64,000 nucleotides of DNA, from contig NC_085120.1 in NCBI RefSeq assembly GCF_030269925.1, positions 9,823,501-9,887,500 of the forward strand. Direction: 5' to 3'. Source of the stretch: Bombyx mori. Taxonomy: Eukaryota; Arthropoda; Insecta; Lepidoptera; Bombycidae. A program made the translations under genes and the position numbers. The notes beneath the pieces were generated by a model that saw only the letters and a list, made by a program, of their open reading frames with translations, searched no databases and was not told the origin of the DNA. Numbering within the stretch: position 1 is the first letter of the stretch; each line of letters begins with the position of its first letter. Below are positions 1 to 10,080 of the stretch, one piece after another.

Positions 1-31
1 AACTACATTATACAATATACAAACACATACA

Positions 32-33
<2 letters not shown>

Positions 34-72
<39 letters not shown>
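34..72. repeat. (TA)n microsatellite
   Basis: An uninterrupted TA dinucleotide run of about 38 bp, in AT- and CA-rich simple sequence spanning roughly 1-270. This low-complexity DNA is the 3' flank (minus-strand sense) of the LINE that starts at about 272. Confidence 0.95.
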
Positions 73-278
73 CACACAAACAACGTACACAATTTTATAT
101 CATGATAATAATATAAAATTTACACATATATCTATATATAATCTCTATCATATACTCACATACATATTCATATACACACTTAAACAAAAATATAACAAAG
201 AAATAGAACCACACATACATACATATATCGTACAAGAAAATAGTATATTGCACAGAACACAAATTGCAGGTCAAATTG

Positions 279-3236
279 TTAAGTTTTTAAGTTTTTAAGT
301 TTCTCCAGAAAAAGTTGGCGTACCTTTATTTTGAAAGTTAGGCGATCAGTGATCATCCTAACATTAAGAGGAAGTGAATTCCAAAGTTGAACAGATTGAA
401 CTACGAAAGACGAACGGACCAAACTAGAGTGGTGCGTGGGACAGTGAAGGAGTAAATTATTAGAGGAACGCAAGTCCTTATCGTGCGAAGAATGTAAATA
501 TTTAAAGTACTGAGTCAGATAGGAGGGAGGAGTTGGGCATGTTAGTATAGAATGAAGCGCAGTAAGAGCATGTAGATTGCGGCGCTCGCGTATAGGAAGT
601 AAATTTATTTCGGAGCGGTAAGTAGACACGTGGTCATACTTGCGAAGATTAAAAATGAAACGAATGCAGTTGTTGAGAAGGCGGTCGAGTTTGTTCAAAA
701 GGTCTGCATTCAGGTCAAGATAGCATACATCGCCATAGTCAATTATGGGCAGGATTAAAGCTTGAACAAGCATCAACTTTATCTTGAAAGGGAGAAAGTT
801 CTTGAAGTGATAAAGGGCACGCAGAGATCCAGTAACCTTTCGACTAACATTCAACACCTGTACCGCCCAGTCAAGTCTAGAATCCATATACAGTCCAAGG
901 TTTTTGACTGATGGGCTCAGAGGTATAATTGCTCCATTATAAGTTACGGGTGGGAGTGAGCTAAAATCTAATCGTCCCAACAAACGGGGACTACCAATAA
1001 TAATCGCCTGACATTTGGTTGGATTGACCGTCAAACCAAACCTACCAGACCAATCGCATATAGCCTCTAGATCCCCATTCACTCTGCGAACCGCTTCAGA
1101 CACACAGTCCACAGTAGCCTGCGAGTACAGCTGTAGGTCGTCAGCGTACAAGTGATACGAACACTGAAGGGACTGAGTTATGAGATTGATAAAGAGAGAG
1201 AAAAGCAAAGGGGAAAGAATTCCGCCTTGAGGGACACCAGTATCTAGATCACGCCATGAAGACGAAGACTCATCAATGCGGACCGATTGCTGGCGCCCTC
1301 GAAGATATGATGTAAACCATTTCAGCACCTCAGGCGAAATCATAAGATAGGACAGGATAGATAAAAGGATTTCGTGACTGACGGTATTAAAGGCATTAGA
1401 GAAGTCGACCAAAGCCAACAATGTGACTTTAGTATCCTCCATTCCAGCCCTAATATCGCCTGTCACTTTGAGGAGAGCGGAGACGGTGCTGTGGCCCGGT
1501 CTGAAGCCAGACTGTAGGGAGTTTATTAAACCATTCTTATGAACAAACTGGGACAGTTGGTTATGTACACAGGCCTCCAACACCTTGGACAGAAAAGGGA
1601 GAATCGATATGGGACGGAAATGAGTAGGAAGAGTCGGATTAGAGACTTTGGGTAAGGGAATCACAAATGCTTTGCGCCACTGTACAGGAAAAGTACCAGA
1701 GGACAAAGATGAATTGATTAAATGTTGTAACGATGGAAGAAGACAATCGAGAATCAGAACTATCATCTGGCGGCTCACTCCGTCGTGACCCACAGCATTG
1801 GATCTTATAGAGAGGATTATCTTTTTGATCTCACCCATAGATACCGTGGAAAATTTAAAGGGGTCGATATTTGGAGGGGATAGTCCTTCCAGAAACTCCA
1901 CAGTACGGCGCGTAGACTGGTAATCCAACGGGATACTTGTAGTAAAGTGCGCATTGATATCATCCAGTCCAATTGCCGACTGAAAGCTGTATTGACGTTG
2001 TTTGCCAATACCTAGAGTTCCGAGGAACTTCCAGATATTAGCAACTGAAGAAGACGATATATTATGTAGAAAGTAGCGGCGTTTAGCATTTCGTATCACC
2101 TGGTTACACCGGTTTCTCGCAATTTTATAAGAAGCCCAATTGTCATCGCATCGGTCCCTCCGGAATTCACGAAAAGCTCTATCTCTACGCCGCATATACA
2201 TACGCACACCTCTCGTTATCCATGGAGCTGGAGGACGCTTCATCTTCACCTTCCCAACAGGCGCATGGATATCATACAAGTTAAGGATAGTTTCATTAAA
2301 AATACGCACTTTATCATCTATAGAAGGTGTAGCCATGAAATCATCCCATTTTAATTCTGACGCATCCTTTTGCAACTGATCTAAATTTAAGCGTTTGAAA
2401 CTACGTATGCTCATAAGCCTAGGTTGGGACTTCGGAGGACTTAAGGAGTAAGAGAGGAAAATGAGGTCATGATGAGAGAAGCCAGGTGCGGGATATTGAC
2501 CATGAGATGATACAAGGGTGGGAGAGGAAGTAAGAATTAGATCAAGCCAGGTATCTTTCCCATCACTGTTCCAATGAGTGGCTTGTAGAGGCAGGACTTG
2601 AAGATTAGCAGATTCGACGATAGCCAAGAGTTTACAGGATCGAGGTGAATGAACTGCAAGGTCGGTGTTGAAATCTCCCATAATGACGTGATGTGAATAT
2701 TTTGAGCCTAAGGATTCCAGAATTGGTTCGAGACTGGAGAAGTAATCTACAGTGGGAGGACAATAAACAACACCCAGCACTAATTTAACTCCCTTAACGG
2801 AAACTTCCAAAAAAAGAAACTCAGCAGAGGTTGAACAGTTTGGTGGAGAACAGTCGAGGATTTTATAAGAAAAAACACTGCGAAGGTAGATAGCAACGCC
2901 GCCGCCTCTCCTATCAACACGATCATTCCGAATCAAATCGAAACCAGGAAGAGGATAACTAGTGGAAAGAAGATGAGGCTTTAGCCAGCTCTCGGATATC
3001 AGCACAGCATGAACGTCAGTATTATCAAAACTTTCCAGAATTTCACTATAATGACTGGGCACACTTTGCGCATTAATGTGACATAAATTTAGTAGGCCCG
3101 AATTTTTGCTAAAACATCGTCGTACACAGTCACCAAGAGTACCAGTTACTGAACAAAAACTATCCTCATTTAACGAAGAAACAGGAGAAAGAGATTCATT
3201 GGCAGAAACATAAAGGTCGTCACATGAATTACTCAT
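279..3236 (-). CDS. LINE ORF2: endonuclease-reverse transcriptase, 985 aa
   Basis: This is the retrotransposition enzyme: an APE-type endonuclease nicks target DNA and the reverse transcriptase copies element RNA at the nick. Endonuclease (about residues 48-262) shows HINAQS at 53-58, the SES glutamate at 82, MGDFN at 186-190 and the terminal SHHD at 254-257. The reverse transcriptase (about 460-780) shows FRPIS at 540-544, SGFRPGHST at 576-584, the first catalytic aspartate in LVDFSNAF (D611), TGVPQGGILSPLLF from 666, and the YADD box at 697-700. The C-terminus has QLWNSLP, as in CR1-like proteins. There is no RNase H and no zinc knuckle. The frame is intact from Met to stop, and every catalytic residue I can check is present, so the copy may encode active enzyme. 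An upstream non-AUG start within the spacer is possible. Confidence 0.93.
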   Translation of the reverse strand: MSNSCDDLYVSANESLSPVSSLNEDSFCSVTGTLGDCVRRCFSKNSGLLNLCHINAQSVPSHYSEILESFDNTDVHAVLISESWLKPHLLSTSYPLPGFDLIRNDRVDRRGGGVAIYLRSVFSYKILDCSPPNCSTSAEFLFLEVSVKGVKLVLGVVYCPPTVDYFSSLEPILESLGSKYSHHVIMGDFNTDLAVHSPRSCKLLAIVESANLQVLPLQATHWNSDGKDTWLDLILTSSPTLVSSHGQYPAPGFSHHDLIFLSYSLSPPKSQPRLMSIRSFKRLNLDQLQKDASELKWDDFMATPSIDDKVRIFNETILNLYDIHAPVGKVKMKRPPAPWITRGVRMYMRRRDRAFREFRRDRCDDNWASYKIARNRCNQVIRNAKRRYFLHNISSSSVANIWKFLGTLGIGKQRQYSFQSAIGLDDINAHFTTSIPLDYQSTRRTVEFLEGLSPPNIDPFKFSTVSMGEIKKIILSIRSNAVGHDGVSRQMIVLILDCLLPSLQHLINSSLSSGTFPVQWRKAFVIPLPKVSNPTLPTHFRPISILPFLSKVLEACVHNQLSQFVHKNGLINSLQSGFRPGHSTVSALLKVTGDIRAGMEDTKVTLLALVDFSNAFNTVSHEILLSILSYLMISPEVLKWFTSYLRGRQQSVRIDESSSSWRDLDTGVPQGGILSPLLFSLFINLITQSLQCSYHLYADDLQLYSQATVDCVSEAVRRVNGDLEAICDWSGRFGLTVNPTKCQAIIIGSPRLLGRLDFSSLPPVTYNGAIIPLSPSVKNLGLYMDSRLDWAVQVLNVSRKVTGSLRALYHFKNFLPFKIKLMLVQALILPIIDYGDVCYLDLNADLLNKLDRLLNNCIRFIFNLRKYDHVSTYRSEINLLPIRERRNLHALTALHSILTCPTPPSYLTQYFKYLHSSHDKDLRSSNNLLLHCPTHHSSLVRSSFVVQSVQLWNSLPLNVRMITDRLTFKIKVRQLFLEKLKNLKT

Positions 3237-4048
3237 AAATTAATCAATGCAATACAAATACAATGCACAATTTAAATATATATACTATTATCTTATATAG
3301 AAAACAAATTTTATAAAAGTTATTGATAACTTAAAGTAAATGCAATGAGTTCAAAAACAAAAAACAAAAAGCTGATTTCTCTGCACCACCCGCCAGCCAA
3401 CACACACCGTATACATAATAAAAATAACAATACAGATTATTTTCAGCACACAAAATCAAAACAAAAAATTATAACAAATTATAACAACAATGATATGTAC
3501 AAAATAAAGCAAGAAAATTTTAGACTAAAAAAAAAAAAAAAAAACAAAAGAAAACTTAGAAGTTTGAGTAAAATGGAATGCAAATTAAGTTACATTAATA
3601 TTTACTCTGTGATTCACTAAGCCGCATCAATGTCAATTTGACAGACTAGGTGTCAGACGCCAATCTGACGTCAGTGCTTAGCTATGCATTATTACGAAAA
3701 TGATGTTGTTATTAAAAATAGTAGTTTATATGTAATATTAATAACAATAACAATAATGATGATTATAAATTAAAACACTAAGTACACAACCAATGCACCG
3801 TAAATCAGTGATTACATTAATTATTACTTTGCATATGATTGAAAACTAAAAACAACCTGTATGGTGGGTAAGGCAAAAATTGAAGGAAGAAGCAATAAAA
3901 ATAATAATTACAAATTAAAATAAATGCAATTTAAATTTCGATCGTTACGAAATAATGGCATTACAATAACTGACCAACACATTAAGAAAATAACAATGTA
4001 TGTAGGTACAGTGGGATAGACACTTTCACACATACTATAACAAATACA
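3237..4048 (-). other. AT-rich spacer between LINE ORF1 and ORF2
   Basis: There are 812 nt without a long minus-strand frame between the ORF1 stop and the ORF2 Met. The plus strand is A-rich with an A run at about 3527-3544, and small palindromic stretches occur near 3630-3680. ORFs of this group usually abut or overlap, so this may be a nested AT-rich insertion or a family-specific spacer. Plus-strand frames here are low complexity and unlikely to code. Confidence 0.6.
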
Positions 4049-4795
4049 CTAATGCTTTCGAAGCCTTGTGGTTGTGCTCTTTGTTTTCACTGTATCACTC
4101 ACAATGCTTTTAGCTGCCGAAGGTACTTTTATAATTTTGGGATATCTGGAAATTAGGTGATTCAAGTCGTCCATCGTAGTAAGTTTCTGCCTACTTCCAT
4201 CGGGTAACTTGATTATGATTTTAGCATCTTGAGTCCAGCAAGCATGCATTCCAAAATGCTGCCGACCTTTGCTAAAAACGACCTGCCTGGTTTTGGTCAA
4301 AAACTCCTTGACTGAGATGGGTGAACCTTTTAATTTAGATTTAGCCCTCCACACATCTATCTTGGTATCTAAACTGGAAAACCTTACCAGGATTGGACGA
4401 TGATGATCTTTATTTTGTGAGCCGATCCTATGACATACATTTATATCTGAAGCAGAAATACCTTTCAGTTCCAACTGCTTATGTGTAATATCTAGAACAA
4501 TTTTATTACAGTCTTCTCTTTCGACTTCTGGAATGCCCATAAAGATGATAGCTTTTCTTCTGTGTCTGGTCTCAATAATATCTACCATTTGGGAACATTC
4601 ATTGATTTGTTGCCGGAGCAGATGAAGCATTGAGAAAACTAGCTCTCTGAATGCCCTAAATTCTTCAGAAATTTTTGAAATAGTTTCCTTTGCAGGGGCA
4701 GTATTGTTGAGTTGTGCTTCAAGGTCAGCCATTCTTCTTGAGAAACATTCTTCGAGAGTAGCTTGTGCTGCTTCTATTGTAGCCAGCTGTGACAT
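4049..4795 (-). CDS. LINE ORF1: coiled-coil and RRM-like nucleic-acid-binding protein, 248 aa
   Basis: This is the probable RNA-chaperone partner of the ORF2 enzyme, which packages element RNA. Residues about 5-75 are rich in Glu, Leu and Gln with heptad spacing, predicting a coiled coil. Residues about 80-165 resemble the L1 ORF1p-type RRM: a beta strand KAIIFMGIP at 81-89, acidic VEREDCNK, the conserved CHRIG at 121-125, and a second strand RPILVRFSS at 133-141. A basic C-terminal domain follows (SVKEFLTKTRQVVFSKGR at 161-178) and the tail is Lys/Ser/Thr-rich. It lies upstream of ORF2 on the same strand, the normal LINE order. No CCHC knuckle is seen. The frame is intact. Related ORFs are often misannotated in insects as endonuclease-reverse transcriptase-like. 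Confidence 0.8.
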   Translation of the reverse strand: MSQLATIEAAQATLEECFSRRMADLEAQLNNTAPAKETISKISEEFRAFRELVFSMLHLLRQQINECSQMVDIIETRHRRKAIIFMGIPEVEREDCNKIVLDITHKQLELKGISASDINVCHRIGSQNKDHHRPILVRFSSLDTKIDVWRAKSKLKGSPISVKEFLTKTRQVVFSKGRQHFGMHACWTQDAKIIIKLPDGSRQKLTTMDDLNHLISRYPKIIKVPSAAKSIVSDTVKTKSTTTRLRKH

Positions 4796-5009
4796 GTTGC
4801 TTAATCCTTCAATTCCAACCCCAGAACTTATGAGTGTGCAGAAACTGGCAGGTAGCTAATTATTAAAACTTAGCTTCCATAAAAACTGTCACAAACATTT
4901 GTGTGGTCTTCTTATGTTTAGTTTTAAAGAATTGTTAACAAAAAATGTCAAAAATATTATTAAAATGAATAAAATTCACTTTTCGACTTGAGAACGCTTG
5001 TATAATTTT

Positions 5010-5191
5010 CCACACCTACCCGCGAATAGGCTCCGAAACTACTGGACCGATTTGAAAAATTATTTTTCCATTAGAAGCCGACATTGTCCCTGATGAACAT
5101 AGGCTACTTTTTTTAAATTTTATTTTATTTAATTTTTTTGGTTTCATGTGTGTTTTAATGTTTCCGAAGCGAAGCGAGGGCGGGTCGCTAG
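5010..5191 (+). mobile_element. Helitron-like element (Lep1 type), 5'-truncated
   Basis: This starts inside the conserved internal block (AATAGGCTCCGAAACTACTG) and runs to the 3' end GCGGGTCGCTAG at 5191, followed by T. CTAG before T is the Helitron 3' hallmark (CTRR|T). No coding capacity. The next element's 5' TC begins at once, giving a head-to-tail junction. Confidence 0.7.
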
Positions 5192-5407
5192 TCTATACTA
5201 ATATTATAAAGAGGAAAGATTTGTTTGTTTGTTTGTTTCGAATAGGCTCCGAAACTACTGGACCGATTTGAAAAATTCTTTTTCCATTAGAAGCCGACAT
5301 TGTCCCTGATGAACATAGGCTACTTTTTTTAATTTTTATTTTATTTTATTTTTTTGGTTTCATGTGTGTTTTAATGTTTCCGAAGCGAAGCGAGGGCGGG
5401 TCGCAAG
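5192..5407 (+). mobile_element. Helitron-like element (Lep1 type), complete nonautonomous copy
   Basis: It begins TCTATACTAATATTATAAAG, the 5' end typical of the lepidopteran Lep1 Helitron family, and runs about 216 bp to GCGGGTCGCAAG. The end is a degenerate CTAG (CAAG). It is nearly identical internally to the copy at 45482-45685. Confidence 0.75.
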
Positions 5408-5823
5408 TAATATTATAAAGAGGAAAGATTTGTTTGTTTGTTTGTATTGAATAGGCTCCGAAACTACTGAACCGATTTGAAAAATTCATTCACTCTTTGG
5501 AAGCTACACTATTCCCGAGTGACATAGGCTATAATCTTTTTTTAAAAAAATTAGGGATCCTTACTAAGAAACTCCAATAATGTAATTCAAGGTGTAAAAA
5601 TTACATAAAATATTCTTTACATCGCATGCCCTGCGAAAAATATTGATTATAGAATAAAATAATGTACTACGACTTTGTAGAACACATTATTTTTAACAAA
5701 AAGTCTCGCGACAGCATATGTCTAACTATTGTAGATAAGCCGCAATAAGTGTTCTTTTATTTAAAAAAAATAAAATAACGTCAAATATCCTTGTTAAAGA
5801 GCGGAGCCAAAGCGGGTCGCCAG
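5408..5823 (+). mobile_element. Helitron-like element, longer subfamily, third unit of the array
   Basis: It joins the previous unit at TAATATTATAAAGAGG, having lost the first bases of the 5' end, and extends about 416 bp to GCGGGTCGCCAG. Its body (ACATTATTTTTAACAAAAAG, then TCGCGACAGC) matches the longer copies at 16865-17301 and 48896-49335. Confidence 0.7.
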
Positions 5824-6827
5824 TATATACATAAAGCTGAAATTACAAGCCGGCTTTGCGAACAACTAATACCCGATCCCCTAATCGGCGACAGTTGCAC
5901 GAAATTAATATTCAATCGCTAGAACCGGACGAGTATTTGACGCGGTCACAGCCCTATTAAACGGCGCTAAAATTGTTTTCTTGTTCCGAACAATAATTCG
6001 TTACCGTCTAATTTATATAAGGCTCTTTATTTCGAAAGTTTCGTCTCGAGATGCCTCCGTAATTAATACGAAAAGGCAAGGTAATATTAAAGTAGGCGTC
6101 TAATGAAAATTTATTTCATTGGATTGAATAAGCAAACTCCGTTTTGTAATATTTACGTTGATAACATTGTTTACGGGATTGTCAAGGAATTGTAACGTTG
6201 TATTTGATATTCGAATAACGTTCTCCTTGCTTTGTTTTATAAAACGGAACAAATGTTTGTTCGCAATCCTATCATTATTGTGAAACTAAAATAGAAGAGT
6301 TTGGATTTGAAGATGGGTCATTGAAAAAATCGTATCGTATACGATATTTTCAGGCTAATTAATACGTGGTAAGTGAATATGAGGTGAACGGCGCGGCCGC
6401 GCCCATCGAAGAATAATGGGAATAGTATCGTGTAATAAAAATCGTTTTTTTTTTCTTCCTATGCTGGTAGCCAGCCGTCTTGAGCATAGATTATACACTT
6501 AATATATTCGAGATATACAGTTTATATACAGTTACTGTAGTATATACAGTAGGCTTTGCTTTTTACCCCGAAATTCCCTAATCCTTGTATTTTTTAAATT
6601 GTCTTTATCATCCAAAATATCAGCAATTTTTCCCTATAAGAGGGAGAATTCCCTAAAAGTGGAAGCACTGCTTCAAAGTACGCTAACATTTTTTATTGAG
6701 TCAGAATTCGTATCTGCCATCTAGTGAGTTTATTAGATCATTAATGCCAAAACGTTTCAAAAATGACCTCGCCGCATCCTTAAGATGACGCTAGTTTAAT
6801 GTTCTTTTCCTTTGTATGGGAGTTGCA
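5824..6827. other. No gene seen; single-copy-looking DNA
   Basis: This is AT-rich, without a frame resembling a known protein. A perfect palindrome ATCGTATACGAT lies near 6333-6344. I see no repeat family here. Confidence 0.5.
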
Positions 6828-6996
6828 CCCTCCTGGTCTTGAGAGGCTATGCCAGCGTAATCAAGCGAGTAGGAGAGGTTCTAACCAGGAGACGTTGCGA
6901 ACGCTGGCCCTAGTAAGAGCCGTACTTCGCAGAATCTACCACAGGATCGGAAACGCGACCCACTGAGAAGATCCGGCGAGAAACTCAGTAGGCTGA
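6828..6996 (-). mobile_element. Jockey tail fragment
   Basis: It matches the 3' UTR of the Jockey-clade LINE at 55877-57299, reversed: TCTACCACAGGATCGG, CCCACTGAGAAGATCCGGCG and AAACTCAGT. Poly-T is lost and the terminal hairpin is degenerate. Confidence 0.7.
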
Positions 6997-7151
6997 AAAA
7001 TCATATTTGCTAATGTTTTCTTAAATTCTGTTACCATGGCGCGCTTTGAGCTTGCACACGTGGTTTTATTAATCTAGCCATTTTATCCACGAAGCAAATG
7101 TTCGATCCGTTTTGAAGTGTGAGATGGCCATTATACAAATACGGTTTTAAA

Positions 7152-7308
7152 GTCGTCGTAGCCTAAATGATAAGACCCCGGTTTATTCCTATCGAGCAAT
7201 GCAACTGTGCCGGTGTTCAAATCCCGCAGGGAGGTACCTATTAGTTTTTTAAGCACGTAAGTGCTTAATTAATATTCACGAACTACTTACACGATGAAGA
7301 CAGATTTT
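7152..7308 (+). mobile_element. Bm1 SINE, 5' half, diverged
   Basis: The tRNA-like head GTCGTCGTAGCCTAAATGAT and a B-box-like GTGTTCAAATCCCGC are followed by a drifted middle block. It abuts an oppositely oriented Bm1 3' half. Confidence 0.65.
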
Positions 7309-7318
7309 GTTGATGAAG

Positions 7319-7556
7319 ATTTTTTTTTGGGTGGACAAGCCCACAGCCCACCTGGTGTTAAGTGGTGACTGGAGCCCATAGACATCTACAACGTAAATGC
7401 GCCACCCACCTTGAGACATAAGTTCTAAGGTCTCAATATAGTTACGACGGCTGCCCCACCCTTCAAACCGAAACGCTTTACTGCTTCACGGCAGAAATAG
7501 GCAGGGTGGTGGTACCTACCCGCGCGGACTCCCAAGAGGTCCTACCACCAATAATT
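7319..7556 (-). mobile_element. Bm1 SINE, 3' half
   Basis: A T run, then the reverse complement of the Bm1 3' block (CCCACCTGGTGTTAAGTGG) through GGTCCTACCACCA. Head absent. Confidence 0.88.
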
Positions 7557-8100
7557 GTGTAACAATAATCTAACCGACTTTCAGTTTTTGTGATGCATTG
7601 CGTGTTGTACAAAAATCTCTGAGAAATTATTTTTTATTTCATTAAGTAGTACAGTGGTCCATTGCCTTTGTTGTTTCAGTAATTACCGACACCGCCGTTT
7701 CTCCAGCTCGGGATATTAATTAAAGGACTAAAGTCTTCATCTCATTACGAAAGTAAATGGAAACAAAATTTGTTAGTTGAAGAACTCACTAAGACAATTA
7801 AACTGGCCTCAAACTCAACATCTAATCTAGTTAGTAAATTTATAAGTCGTTTGAAAGACACACTGTAAATAATATGTAGGTACCCGAAAATGAGATTATA
7901 AGCGGTTTTTTAATTAAGCGGTTTATGCGGTTTTTGTCATTATATTATTTCGGATGTTTCGATTATCATATAGTTTACCTGGTCTCCGACCTTAGTAAGG
8001 TGTTAGTTAGTCGACATTTGAATGCTGTGCAAGTTCCCGTGTAATTATATATGCCAGAAATAATACAATGAAAACAATAAACGCGCAAAAAAAGCCGTAA
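7557..8100. other. No gene seen
   Basis: AT-rich with no recognisable frame or repeat, apart from short homopolymers. Confidence 0.45.
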
Positions 8101-8394
8101 ATGTATTGTCCATTTTATTTATTTATTTATTTATTTATAACTTCTTATACTAGAAAGTATAAAGGCGGACTTAATGCCATAGGCATTCTCTAACAGTCTA
8201 CCTTAGGGGAGTGCAGAGATGAAGCTTGGTATGTGTAGTGTGAAGGGGATATTACTTAAACATATATTATGTGTATATATAACATACATAATACATAGTA
8301 CTTAAATAAATACATATACATAAATATATAGATATATATAAATATATACATATAAAAACATATATAAACAAATATTATCATTTTGACTCCTGTG
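8101..8394. repeat. (ATTT)n tract plus unclassified interspersed-repeat-like segment
   Basis: An (ATTT)n run at about 8120-8148 is followed by CTTATACTAGAAAGTATAAA (a short inverted repeat) and a TATA-rich stretch (8255-8375). The layout suggests the end of an old retroelement; family unknown. Confidence 0.35.
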
Positions 8395-8720
8395 AGGAAG
8401 CAGTCTCCTCCCGGTGATGGCAGCTTCGACCCCCTCAGGTTGCGTGACCATTATCAAGAAGAGACATCACAGAGGCCGTAGCTGGATTAATCTAGCTGTT
8501 AACCAACTGGAATAACTACGGCTACCGGCTCCGCGGTGGTGGTACGGTACCAAGAGGTAAGAAGAGCTGTCCCTCACCCGTTCTGCCGCCTCTATCTGCA
8601 AGACTGTGCAAGACAGTCCGGAAAAATAGGCAGATTGGTCTGCGCAACGGACATGGTGCAGTGATACACCACTTCGAAGCGTTCTACACTCGCTCCTTGG
8701 CTATTTGCTGTGGAACATCC
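8395..8720 (-). mobile_element. Decayed R1-clade LINE 3' fragment (probable)
   Basis: The stretch around 8555-8625 (GTCCCTCACCCGTTCTGCC, then GCCTCTATCTGCAAGA) aligns by eye with the Arg-rich C-terminus of the R1-clade ORF at 29368-29849, same orientation. The rest is too diverged to translate. Confidence 0.45.
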
Positions 8721-8783
8721 GGTATGAGGTTAGAATTTCGAGTGAAGGAATTTTTTTGGATCGGAGGAATAAATAACATATAA

Positions 8784-9026
8784 TTTACTGGTGGTAGGAC
8801 CTCTTGTGAGTCCGCACGGGTAAGTACCACCGCCCTGCCTATTTTTGCCGTGAAGCAGCAATGCGTTTCGGTTTGAAGGGCAGCCGTTTTAACTACACTA
8901 AGACCTTAGAATTCATATCTCCAGATGGGTGGCGGCATTAACGTTGTAGATGTCTATGGGCTTCGGTAACCAAAGTACACCAGGTTGGCTGTGAGCTTGT
9001 CCACCACACTATGCATTAAAAAAAAT
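8784..9026 (+). mobile_element. Bm1 SINE, 3' two-thirds
   Basis: It runs from TTACTGGTGGTAGGACC to TATGCATTAAAAAAA. It lacks the tRNA head and has several substitutions, so it is an older copy. Confidence 0.88.
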
Positions 9027-9800
9027 CTACGTCCATTCATTTTGTGACTATAAGAGTAGTATTTGTCGACACTAAGATAAGTTCCGATCCTCTGGTTTGA
9101 AGGGGCTTTGTGTGCAGTACCTCGAGGTCCATTGTACGCCTCAATCATAATGATTGTTCTATTACTCAAAAGGGGATCGTCTAATTGGTTCGACGTTATT
9201 GCGGTTTTTTTTTAAGGCTAATTTCGGAATGAAGTTCGTCTAGATAAAGGACCTTTCAAAGGCATAAATTACATGTCATTGAAAGATAATGAAGTATGAA
9301 ACCTCTTGGAATCACTGAATGATTCCTTGAACGAAAGCTTGTTAATACATGCGACGATTACTAAATACGAATGAGTCATTTGGATATTAAACCCAGTGCG
9401 AAGAAAACGAGGGTGATTTTGAATACGGAAGCACAGAAATTTGGGAAACCCGCTGACTCACGTACTTTGGGAAGTTATCGCGTGTGTTGCCAAGATTAAA
9501 TTATAAACTTCTATAGTTTGTGGTCAGGTAGTTTGAGATTTAACGTCACCGATATTTCACTACAACGGAAAGAGCGTGGCATGCCACCGCTTGGATAGGT
9601 ACTGTCGCTCTGCTGTCTGTATATATAAAAGTATGAGTGCGCTAATCATAAAACCAAAGAAACAATAAGTATGGTCTGTAGTGATATTTTACGACATATT
9701 TTAAATACTTTGAAAAAATATCTTGGATACAAACGTAATTTCTGTTGGTGAGCGAAACTAGATAGGCTAATTCTAATAGAAATTTATAGTTCAACAGCAT
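9027..9800. other. No gene seen
   Basis: Nothing recognisable on either strand. A 71-aa minus-strand frame overlapping the Bm1 end is a shadow. Confidence 0.45.
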
Positions 9801-9865
9801 TCTCTCTCTCTCTCTCTCTCTCTCTATCCCTTTCTCTCTCTCGCTCTCTCTCCATCTCTCTTCCT
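9801..9865. repeat. (CT)n microsatellite, partly interrupted
   Basis: A pure TC run at 9801-9825 is followed by interrupted CTCTCT repeats to about 9865. Confidence 0.95.
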
Positions 9866-10080
9866 AGCTAATTATTTCGCTTTGTCTTCGACATCCTCGT
9901 CAGTGACATTTCATTCCCTCATGTCCTTCAGCACAACATCTTTCCCCCTTGTCTTGGGTCGTTCTCTAGGTCTCCGAGTGGCGAAGTCGAGCAGCAGTAC
10001 CAAATTTCTGACGTAGTCAGGTGACTTTATTTTAACGTGATCATTGGTATGATGTCAGCCTACTCTCCTGCATCTTGTCG
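9866..10080 (-). mobile_element. RTE-like LINE 3'-terminal coding remnant
   Basis: The minus strand reads RPKTRGKDVVLKDMRE, a stop, then NVTDEDVEDKAK. This is the usual RTE pattern GRPKxRWKD...DM...DR.kW near the end of the reverse transcriptase protein. In-frame stops show it is dead. Confidence 0.55.

Larger units (their letters stand above)
272..4980 (-). mobile_element. Near-complete two-ORF non-LTR retrotransposon, CR1-group
   Basis: On the minus strand ORF1 (4795-4049) is followed by an 812-nt spacer and ORF2 (3236-279). The 3' end is a short array of the 8-bp unit CTTAAAAA, about 2.6 copies at 272-301, and the ORF2 stop TAA lies inside it; CR1-group elements characteristically end in short tandem repeats rather than poly-A. 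The 5' boundary is not sharp: AT-rich sequence continues past 4795 and a Helitron-like end begins near 5010, so 4980 is approximate. Both ORFs are open, so the copy is young or selected. Clade assignment within the CR1 group (Daphne, Crack or L2-like) is uncertain. Confidence 0.8.

Noticed and set aside
3345..3620. A 91-codon Lys/Asn-rich plus-strand frame
   Set aside because: Low-complexity A-rich spacer antisense to the LINE; not credible as a protein.
9801..9865. CRISPR-like array
   Set aside because: Simple CT microsatellite without spacer structure; the window is eukaryotic.
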